Under the pieces are notes generated by a model. The model was given only the letters and a program-made list of their open reading frames with translations, searched no databases and was not told where the DNA came from. From NCBI GenBank assembly GCA_020726505.1, contig JAHLEZ010000018.1:372001-436000 (forward strand): a stretch of DNA of 64,000 bases, given 5' to 3'. The translations under genes were made by a program, and so were the position numbers. Shown piece by piece: positions 56,226 through 64,000 of this stretch; within the stretch, counting starts at the first letter, position 1; the number at the start of each line of letters is the position of its first letter. This DNA is from Leptodontidium sp. MPI-SDFR-AT-0119. Taxonomy: Eukaryota > Ascomycota > Leotiomycetes > Helotiales > Leptodontidiaceae.

Positions 56226-57938
56226 TTAAGCCGACACCAACTTCTCCAAAGTTCTCAACAAGCCATTCGGCTCGGCAACTCCCTGGTTAGCGATCGCATC
56301 AGCTCGCTCCTGCGTATCCGCGACGGAGTAGATACGGAGCTCATCCGCGTTTCCGGAAGGACGGACGTGAGCCACATCGCCATTGGCGAAGAGAATGCGA
56401 ACGCCGTCCGTATAGAGGATACGGGAGACTGGGGAGAAGCCAGCTCCGGCTGAAAAGACGGTCTGAATGTCTGTGCGGATCTGCTCGAATCTCTTGGTGT
56501 GAGACTCGGTCACGGGAATGTTGGCTTGGTCTGCGTCGGAGGCGGTGATGCCGTCGGAGAGGTAGGATATGTCTTGCATACTGGGTTCGGGGGGTGAGAA
56601 GCGCTCGATGATCTTCATGCTTGTGGGGCGGGGGAAGTTGCGGAGTAGAGAAGCTCGGCTGAAGCGGGGAGGGAGAGTGTCGAAGAGTTTGGGGAGGGTG
56701 GTCTTGCGGTTGTGTGCTGCGAAGAGAGCACACAGGAGAGGGAGGAATGCATCACGTGTGGGGAGTGCGGTGAGGACATTTCCGTTACGTTTGATGTCGG
56801 ATCCTGTGAGGAAACCACCGTTTGCTTCCCATCCGCAGACTCGAGGGATGCCTTTGGCGATGGCGCGCTCCATGCCTGAGATGACATATGGGCTTCCGAT
56901 TTTCGTCTTTGGTTCGGTGACAGCGGCGAGTGGTCCTCGATCAATGGCGTCGTTGGTGCTGATAGGAACGACAGCGGCTCCAACTTCTAGGAACTCGGCA
57001 ACAACCATGCCCAGAAGATCACCGCCGAAGAAGCGTAGAACGTCTGACTCAGGAGCGAGAATCAGGGGACGATCACTGTCACCATCCGTGGAGATGACTG
57101 CATTAAATCCCTTTCCAGCGTTATCGTAAAGCTTCTGGACAACGTCGAGCTGGGCCTGATCGATAGCTTCGGTATCGATTGGCACGAAAGTATCACTGCG
57201 GCCAGCAGCGGTGACGGAAGCGCCGAGTGCCTCAAAGATCTCAATCAGAAGATCACGTCCAACGGCAGAGTGTTGGTATGCCAGAAGTTTGACGCCGCTC
57301 AAAGTCTCGCCTTTGAAGAAGTCCACGTAGCGTTGGATGTAAGCTGCTCTGCCCTCAGGGATTGCAGGTAGGACATCCTGTGAAACATTGCGGAATACAC
57401 CCCACTCATCGAAGAGAGACTCGGTATAAGCTTGATTGAGAAGCTTCTGACGGGTGATTGCAACCCTATCATTGATAGGCTGCTCGTCTCTCTTCATCAA
57501 CTCGCCTTTGGAGGTGTTCAATTTGTATCCATTTCGACTGAAAGGGATATGGCTACCCGTGACCATAATGCTACCCTTTCCATGAGTGATAGCCCAGTAC
57601 GTTAAAGCCGGGGTAGGAATATCGCCCAGGTTGATAGGGTTCATTCCAGTATCCTTCAAAGCTTGAGTGACGGCTTGACAGAGTCCACCACGGCCATTCT
57701 CGACCAATTTAGTGGAGCTAGGACGTAGGTCGTGGGCGAAAAAGAAGTCATCGCCGGATTTGATCCCTCCTTCTGACAGAGGTAGAGATTGCAGGTACTC
57801 GACTTCGGCGACTACGTTTGTGTAGATTTCGAGTTGGGTCAGGTGGATGACTTCACCGCGACGGCCACTGGTGCCAAATTTGAGAGGCACTGGCGCGTAG
57901 GCGAGGTGAGCCGCAAGAGAGTCTGTTGGAGTGGACAT
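56226..57938 (-). CDS. Alpha-D-phosphohexomutase (phosphoglucomutase/phosphomannomutase-like)
   Basis: A single exon of 570 residues. FGTSGRRG (about 21-28) is the N-terminal loop, and VTGSHIPFSRNG carries the active-site serine that is phosphorylated (TGSH in place of TASH). VISTDGDSDRPLI is the Mg2+ loop D-G-D-x-D-R, WEANGGFLTGSD the sugar-binding EANGG loop and VRPSGNADELRIY the phosphate-binding loop. All four domains are present. The enzyme should move phosphate between C1 and C6 of hexose phosphates. The overall order and the absence of introns are closer to bacterial ManB/PgcA-like enzymes than to classical fungal PGM2 or PMM, as judged by eye. Cytosolic. Confidence 0.92.
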   Translation of the reverse strand: MSTPTDSLAAHLAYAPVPLKFGTSGRRGEVIHLTQLEIYTNVVAEVEYLQSLPLSEGGIKSGDDFFFAHDLRPSSTKLVENGRGGLCQAVTQALKDTGMNPINLGDIPTPALTYWAITHGKGSIMVTGSHIPFSRNGYKLNTSKGELMKRDEQPINDRVAITRQKLLNQAYTESLFDEWGVFRNVSQDVLPAIPEGRAAYIQRYVDFFKGETLSGVKLLAYQHSAVGRDLLIEIFEALGASVTAAGRSDTFVPIDTEAIDQAQLDVVQKLYDNAGKGFNAVISTDGDSDRPLILAPESDVLRFFGGDLLGMVVAEFLEVGAAVVPISTNDAIDRGPLAAVTEPKTKIGSPYVISGMERAIAKGIPRVCGWEANGGFLTGSDIKRNGNVLTALPTRDAFLPLLCALFAAHNRKTTLPKLFDTLPPRFSRASLLRNFPRPTSMKIIERFSPPEPSMQDISYLSDGITASDADQANIPVTESHTKRFEQIRTDIQTVFSAGAGFSPVSRILYTDGVRILFANGDVAHVRPSGNADELRIYSVADTQERADAIANQGVAEPNGLLRTLEKLVSA

Positions 57939-58675
57939 TTTAGGTTTTGGTCTTTGTTGAAGGTAAGTAACTTAGTAGTTTAGAGAAGGGTGTTTTTGGT
58001 ACCTGATTTGTGTAATTGATTCGGACAGAAAATGAGGTTGAGCGTTGGTTCTCCTTGACGAAAGCCGCTTGGCCTTATTAGGGATGGCGCCTCCAATGGT
58101 CTCAGCCACTTGAGTGCTTCAGAGAAATAAAAGCATGAAAAAGTTGCTTCTATAGATGTAAGTAACAAGAAATCAGATTGAGCCGATGAAGATTTGGCCA
58201 GGTCGAAGTAAATAAAGCGCCAAAAAACCCCCTCTTCTGTGACCTTTTTTTTTTGCGTGACTTCCACGTGACGAAGTCGAGATACATACCTCAAAGGCGA
58301 AGCGAGGTTTCTGCCATCGCCCAGGGACGATTTGAACACGATTTAGAAACGGCAGATAATTCAACGGTACCCAGGATATCTCCTTGCTGCCTACTCACCT
58401 ACCACTCATCATAAAGTCTTACGACGAACCTGGAAAACTCAACTTCGGTACCGATCAAGCATGGGTGAATCACTGTTCACTCACCTCAATTACTAACCTC
58501 AACGTACCTGACCCAAGCTATACACCATGATTTCATTGAACTTGGTAACTATTAACGTATCTCCGACCACATGGGCAAGATACGCGCTATCTCTAACTAG
58601 TACTTTCAATCCACACCGATCAAATATACAAGCGACTTTCCACCTATCTTAAGTATTCATTTTCCCCAAAAACAC
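57939..58675. promoter_or_regulatory. Divergent intergenic region (phosphohexomutase and Gfd2-like genes)
   Basis: The 737 bases hold both promoters. A minus-strand frame at 57980-58339 is chance-like. No distinct motif recognised. Confidence 0.45.
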
Positions 58676-59753
58676 ATGTCATCACATAATTTCGAGATCA
58701 TACCAAAACTACAGCAATACCGTTTTTCAGTCAACAGTCAACGATCTCTGAACTATATCCACGGCAGTCATCGACAATCAGAAGTCATGTATCCATCTTT
58801 CCCTCAAGAAGAGTCGCAACCCGACAATACGCCAATCATCTGGGGAACGATCTCTTCTCAACTCCCACATATTCCTTTTTCAAAACCTCACAACTGCGCT
58901 TCAACGACGGAATATCTTGCCTGGGATACTTGTAAGAGAGTCCCACCTATTTCGTGTGTAAGTGCTGACAATAATATCAGTGGGTCTATTTGGTCCGTCA
59001 AGATCTAACCACTCAGATGTCGTATTCGTCGCCATCGACTTTGGAGGTACAAACGCGATCGTGGATAACATCAGAGCTGGCAGAATAGATAGCAAGCCAC
59101 GAGGAGTCTCAGCCGGAGTCTCAATCTTCAACACAAGACACTTGTTGGATTCCGCGTCGCCACGTGAGGGATTCTTCTCAACATATAACATCGGCGTTGG
59201 TGGCTGTCCATCACAACGGAGGTTAGAAGAAAAGCGATTTCTCTTTGGCACAACAACATGGCTTCCGTCTCTCGCAGGCCTAGCGCCGATGATCGAAAGT
59301 TTCATAGATCGTTCGCGCAACATCGTACTGGTCGGTCATGGATTCGGGCCTGATTTGACAGTGTTGAGGGAACTTGGCATTGATTCGGAGACACGCATCG
59401 TAGGCATTATCGACACGGCAAGACTGGCCGAGAAGGCCATGACAGAGCAGCCGAAAAGAAGAGATTTTAAACTCAAAAATGTACTGGCACGCCTGGGATG
59501 CCATGCCGAGAGATTCCATACTTCTGGAAACGACGCCAATTACACTCTGCGAGCGCTGTTGCTTTTGGTTGCGGAGAAGTTCTCCAGATCGACAGAGGAG
59601 ATGACGGAGTTACAGGTGAAGCGACTCAGCAATATGAGAGCTTTTGCTCTATCGCCAATTCCTGTGGATGGATATAATAGCAGGTGTTGGCCACCCACTA
59701 TCTCACCCATTCGACCGAGCGATGGTAGGGGTGGTCAACACCCACTATTATAG
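58676..59753 (+). CDS. Gfd2/YDR514C-like RNase-H-fold protein
   Basis: Two exons (58676-58931, 59017-59753) give 330 residues. After an 85-residue leader, VVFVAIDFGGTNAIVD carries the first acidic residue of the exonuclease-like fold. GVSAGVSIFNTRHL, NIVLVGHGFGPDLTVLRELG, VGIIDTARLAEKA and TSGNDANYTLRALLLL follow in the expected order (E/D, H-D, D and the N-D of GNDA). This is the pattern of the Gfd2/YDR514C C-terminal domain, a RNase-H-like group of unclear activity. The second acidic position reads GG rather than the usual E, so activity is uncertain. The last 25 residues look unlike the family, and a further 3' exon may exist (see findings). Confidence 0.78.
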
Positions 59754-60915
59754 TAAATACACCCCCTGCGAGCAATTCGGGAAGTGATGCAGATTGAAGT
59801 GCTAATCCAGGGCTGAGGAAAGCTGCGTGTGGAGAGCTGGGCCTTCGTCATCGGCTTCTTTTTTTGGGGGGGGGGGGACTTCCAACATTCATGTAACATA
59901 GCTTGAAAGCCACTCTTATACCTTTGGGCTAGTGGTAACTAGCTTGACTCGAGATTTCAGATATAGACCTATCGTGGTAACGTTTGAACCATGTGCCCTC
60001 TTGGGGAGGATTTGGGAAAGATATGGAGGAGAAAGGGAATTGCACTCTCACAACCCTTCATGGAAAACCCCGTCTCATGAATACAAGCGCATAAATGTCA
60101 TCCTCACGCTCCAGCGGTGTCCGCTTCACACTCATCTCGAAGGCTCCATCCCTCAAGTGGTCGTCTCAACAACTCAGAAGCGATGAAGAGACGAAAAAGC
60201 GAAGACAACGAATCATCACAGCCAGCCAAGAAGCCGAAACTCAAATCCACTTCGGAGACAGTGCATTTTAAGGACAGCTTTAAAGGACCATAGGTGGTGA
60301 TCAGCCTGAAACTTCCAAGTCACAAATTACAAGCCGAAGCAGAGCAAGCTCCTAATCGAGGACAGCGACGACGTCTTGTTAGGAGAGTTAGGAGAGGATA
60401 GAGAAATCTTGGGATAGTAAGGAATAATTGGAAGAGTAAGGAGCCGGGATGGCCAGTGTTCTTTTTGTTTTCTTTTCTAGTATGTCTCCCGAGAAGAACT
60501 TGGGTATTGGAAAAATGCAAAAAGACGGTCTGTACAATAGCCATCCCAATGTTGGGTTCAAAATGCAACCCAAGGAGCAGTCGAGTAGTACATTCTAATG
60601 GTCCCAGAAACAAATCGACAGGAGTAATAAAATGTTGCGAATCATATCCTGACATATGTTTTAATGTGTACAATTATAGCCCCTACCAACAATTGACAGC
60701 ATATAGCTATCACTTAGATTGTTAAGACGAAACGTGGATCCATATTATTAACAGTTGTCTCGGAACTACTTGTACAGCCCTAAATCATACAAGCCCAAAA
60801 CCTCCCTACCTCCCTCCTCCTCTCATGTATTTTATATCCGTATACCAGTATATCCGTATTCCTGCCTTCATTCCTCATTACTCAGGGTATCATATCCTCG
60901 ACTCTCGCTGTATCT
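59754..60915. other. Intergenic region with a T7/G12 tract
   Basis: No complete gene. Seven T residues at 59859-59865 run into twelve G residues at 59866-59877. At 60183-60290 a short frame MKRRKSEDNESSQPAKKPKL looks like a basic protein tail. The end is 3' flank of the phosphotransferase gene. Confidence 0.4.
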
Positions 60916-62343
60916 CTATTTCGCCTTCTTCGCTTCTGCCTCCTCGTCCCATGGGTGCTTGATAGTAAGGCACCAGATATCTAGATAATCGCAAATAGTG
61001 ACAATGACATCGACCTGCTGCAGTTAGCTTTTGCTGGCTTTCAATCCGCGGGGTTACTTACCACAAAGCTACCGTAGATACCAATAGCCATTCCCAACAT
61101 ACAGAATACATACGCAACCTGGTATCCCCCGTTTCCAAGAGCACTTGGCCATCCAACTCCAATGGTCTCGCGAAGGAACGGTCCAAGAGAATCAAAAACT
61201 CCGTATGCAATTGGTAAGACGAGGACATTGTAGTAAGGGAAGTCGAGCTTGACGAGATGCGCAGTGATCATTTGTCCAACGGAATAGGCGTTGACGAGAC
61301 CGGCGAAGAAGACGAAGGGGACGAGATGGTTGTGTAGGATTTCGGGGTTGAGGTAGAGGTAGGCTGGGATGAGTGTCCATGTTACGAAGAAGGGGACGAG
61401 ACCAAGGAGGGCGCCGCGGGACTTGTCGCCGCGCTCTCGGCGGGCTTTGATGACATTCAAGGATCTGCAAGTTAGTTTTTGCAATTGTGGGAGGATCGCG
61501 GGGTAGCTTACGATTGAATTGTGTTCAAGACGAGGATGCTGCCACCTTGGATCATGTACCATTCGTTGAAGGGTAGTTGGTAGACGTAGTCTGGGATGAA
61601 GGCGTAGTGGGGTATGCCAACAGTTGCGAACATCGATTGTTGCCAGTAGCTTGCTCCTCCTTTTATGGCTGTCCATGCATATACCATAACCATGATGACA
61701 ATTCCTTCCACAGGCCCGGAGACCAGGCCGAGTGTGAGGGTTTTGGTGTGGTATTCGTCCCAGGTTTGTACATAGAAGGTAAGGAGAGCTGGATGCTATT
61801 AGCAGGTGTATATTATATTCGCAGATGGTTATGTACCTCCAAACAAGGTCATGACAGTCTTCCATCCCATTCCTAGGTTCTGTGAGGCCGCGAAAATGAG
61901 GACTTCGAGGGAGGTGTTGACAGCATCCACGCCATGGTCGAAGAGTTCTCCGAGGGGTCCGCTCTGATGAGTTCGTCGTCTGTCAACAGTCAAAAGTTAG
62001 TACATCTCCCCAAGATCCGCAGAGTGCCAACTTACGCCTGCGATCCATCAACAGCATCGAAAGTCTGATACAAGAACAAGCCCGCAGCCCAACTGGCATA
62101 CACCCATGGCGGACAATCCTGATCAAGCGTCGGATTATACCACAACAGCGTCAGAATGTTGATAATCACGAAGCTGAATCCACTCAGGGTGATCAGATTC
62201 GGGGCCATCCACATGGGGAAGCATTTTATCACGACGTGGGTGTAGAAGGGCTTCAACACGTAACGCGACAGGAGAGAGTGGTCGACGCCGGAATATTTGT
62301 ACTGCTTGAGATTAGGCAGCTTTTCCTGTCGCACGTAGACCAT
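60916..62343 (-). CDS. ept1: Ethanolamine/cholinephosphotransferase (CDP-alcohol phosphatidyltransferase)
   Basis: Five exons (62343-62036, 61979-61837, 61788-61512, 61464-61062, 61014-60916) give 409 residues. The N-terminus LPNLKQYKYSGVDHSLLSRY is typical of EPT1/CPT1. The CDP-alcohol motif D-G-x2-A-R-x8-G-x3-D-x3-D is complete at residues 99-121, split by the first intron after DGSQA. About seven to eight membrane helices follow, and the C-terminus reads ICDYLDIWCLTIKHPW. The enzyme joins diacylglycerol with CDP-ethanolamine or CDP-choline in the ER, the last step of the Kennedy pathway. Ethanolamine or choline preference cannot be told. The last exon could start three bases earlier (61017). 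Confidence 0.94.
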
Positions 62344-63334
62344 GATGGCGGTTGTTGTCGTCGTGCGAGGGAGAGGAGGCGTGAGGGAAGAGGAGAGTTG
62401 ATGTTGGGCTGAGGTGTTCAAAGCCGAGTCAAGTCAAAGTCAAGGACAGATAGACATGCCACCCACATGCAAGAACCCATCCATTTCCGGCGCGCACCAG
62501 AAATTCTTGAAAGACGCGAACGCCAAGACTACAACGTCATTCAGCCGGAATGGGCAGCCACTGACAGCATTGGATCGACTGTCGCTTGTGGAATAGGGGC
62601 GGTGAGCCGTGCTCGAAAGGGGTTCTTTTCAACATCCATTATTTATTATTTACTTTCGTTTATTTGCGGTCCCTGTTGATGGAAGGGAGATATATGTCTT
62701 TTGAATCTCCTCTAGTCTTTTATATCTGGTGTCAAGTTTACTCTTTCTATCCTGTCCTTCTCCAACCACTGTGTGTTACTTGGTGAGATTTTCGTGATAT
62801 GGGATAGTCCCTTCCTCCTCTCTCTGTCCACCTCATCTCACCTCAGCACTTCCAGTTCTTTGTTTCCCGTTTCTTTTCCTCCCAGAATTTTGTTTCTTCC
62901 TGTGTCATTCATTTTATCTTCAGCAAGCAAATAAGTCACAAACATAGCACCTCTTTACTCCATCTCCCGTGTTCCTTTCTCGGTCTTTCCTACACTTCGC
63001 GACTTTCATCCGCTGTCCTGCTGCTCACCTGAGCTTGATACTACACACGGAATATGCTCTATCGAGATCCGCCTTTGATATTTGGCGCAAACGTATCAAA
63101 AATTGTCATCTTGATTGCTGTCTCTTAAAATCTACTCTTTTATGGTTCATCGTCTGAATCATGCATTATCGTAAGTACAGTACTACTTTTACTGCTAAGA
63201 ACCACCAGAACGCTCCAAACTCCACCCGATGTGCTAAATATCAATAATGCTACCCCCCTAGCAGTGCTGTGGCTTTAACATCCTGGAAACATCAAATTCA
63301 AACCGACCTGGCCATATATACATCGGTCTCTCTT
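62344..63334. other. Intergenic, no supported gene
   Basis: About 1 kb. The first 250 bases are the promoter and leader of the phosphotransferase; the rest is TC-rich sequence without a protein-like frame and the 3' flank of the MFS gene at the window end. Confidence 0.4.
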
Positions 63335-64000
63335 TCACGACTCTCCTTTCTCGAGATCTTTCTCAGGATCTTCGCCCCTCGGCCGATCAGACCCCCCAAT
63401 GACGGTGTCACGACTATCCTCTGGCTTCACCCCAACATCATTGCGGTCCTCTTGCGACGAGCTCTCAACATCGGTAGTCTCACTGACATCGGTACTTGAT
63501 GCAGCTGAAGATCGACGCTGGGAGTGTGCTTCAACCTCATGTTCTTCGTTTGGATCCGGAGTCGGCGCAAATTTCGAACGCTCTCGAATCGGCCCTCCAT
63601 ACTTGTAGAAGATGAAGGGAATTGGCATAAGAAGTACTGCAATACCTCCGATCAACGAACCACCGCCTCCAACTCCCAGAGCTGTGAACATCTGTTCCGT
63701 GAACAGAGGGGCCGCAGCACCCGCAGCTGAACGACAGACCGTATTAGCTGCCAGGGCACTCGCAGCGTACATCAGATAGGAATCTGTAATGTAATTGAGA
63801 TACGCAACGAAAATGAGGAGGATTGAGGTTCCCAGAAACACGCCGGCAAGAGTTGGTACAATCCACTAGATTGGAGAGTCAGCACATGAGACATATGTTT
63901 GGCATGCAATCGGGAGTGACGTACATGTACGGAATTGTATTGTCCAGACCATGCGAACCAAAACATAGTTATTGGGAACATCACCCCGCCGAGCATTGCG
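63335..64000 (-). CDS. C-terminal part of an MFS multidrug transporter (DHA1 type), cut by the window edge
   Basis: Two exons are seen: 64000-63925 (open at the edge) and 63865-63335. They encode AMLGGVMFPITMFWFAWSGQ, then WIVPTLAGVFLGTSILLIFV, then YLMYAASALAANTVCRSAAG and FTALGVGGGGSLIGGIAVLL. These are the last four membrane helices of fungal DHA1 drug:H+ antiporters related to Flu1/Tpo. A long acidic, Ser-rich cytosolic tail follows (about 80 residues). The intron 63866-63924 rebuilds the family sequence. Substrate is unknown; the start lies beyond the window. Confidence 0.88.

Noticed and set aside
56341..57129. Other-frame open frames across the phosphohexomutase
   Set aside because: GC-rich third positions open several frames; only the frame with the four mutase motifs is real.
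58270..58370. Minus-strand GTGTTCAAATCG resembling a tRNA T loop
   Set aside because: The flanking bases do not pair as a T stem and no A box or anticodon arm is present.
59866..59877. G12 tract as a G-quadruplex or functional element
   Set aside because: A single uninterrupted run next to T7 is more simply a slippage-prone homopolymer or sequencing artefact.
1..64000. CRISPR arrays, operons or bacterial-type promoters
   Set aside because: The window is eukaryotic nuclear DNA with spliceosomal introns; no regularly spaced repeats were found.

Overview
The window is nuclear DNA of a filamentous ascomycete (Pezizomycotina; the mix of HET, PTH11-type and 2EXR/F-box-like genes would suit a leotiomycete, but that is inference). 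The evidence is short introns of about 45-215 nt with GTRNGT-type donors, CTRAY branch sites and YAG acceptors, gene density near one per 2 kb on both strands, and fungal marker genes: a Rho3 GTPase, CWC25, COP9 subunit 2, a PTH11-like receptor and several heterokaryon-incompatibility (HET) proteins. Exon boundaries were placed by hand from frame, splice consensus and family continuity; no transcript evidence was available.

Layout. 0-9.7 kb: C-terminal end of a likely HET gene, rho3, a nine-exon epoxide hydrolase, an FAD monooxygenase and a PTH11-like rhodopsin-fold membrane protein. 10.4-13.4 kb: a tandem pair of LPxELR-motif proteins, the left copy dead and the right intact. 14.4-16.7 kb: an unusual protein joining a kinase remnant that lacks its catalytic core to a nucleoside-hydrolase domain. 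18.0-18.8 kb: a decayed gene of unknown family. 20.0-23.5 kb: housekeeping genes cwc25 and csn2 sharing a divergent promoter; csn2 carries an apparent 1-nt frameshift. 25.6-34 kb: a full HET gene, a small unknown gene, tRNA-Trp, a HAD dehalogenase and a HET relic. 35-39 kb: an amino-acid permease and a broken A1 aspartic-peptidase-like gene.

40.8-50 kb: a divergent protein kinase with a GC-AG intron, two small unknown genes, a YbjQ-family protein, a second full HET gene and a bZIP/DUF3425 regulator. 50-64 kb is mostly metabolic and transport: a short-chain dehydrogenase, an allantoate-type MFS carrier next to an adenosine/adenine-deaminase-like enzyme, a phosphohexomutase, a Gfd2/YDR514C-type RNase-H-fold protein, an ethanolamine/cholinephosphotransferase and the 3' end of a second MFS transporter.

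Conserved cellular genes (rho3, cwc25, csn2, phosphohexomutase, phosphotransferase) alternate with accessory stretches rich in HET genes, kinase-like genes and pseudogenes. At least four genes are visibly decaying, each with separate stops and frameshifts. The most unusual item is the kinase-remnant/nucleoside-hydrolase fusion, followed by the tandem LPxELR pair with one dead copy, the unassigned relic at 18 kb, and a four-copy 16-bp motif in the bZIP/SDR intergenic region. No CRISPR array, intact transposon or complete secondary-metabolite cluster was seen.
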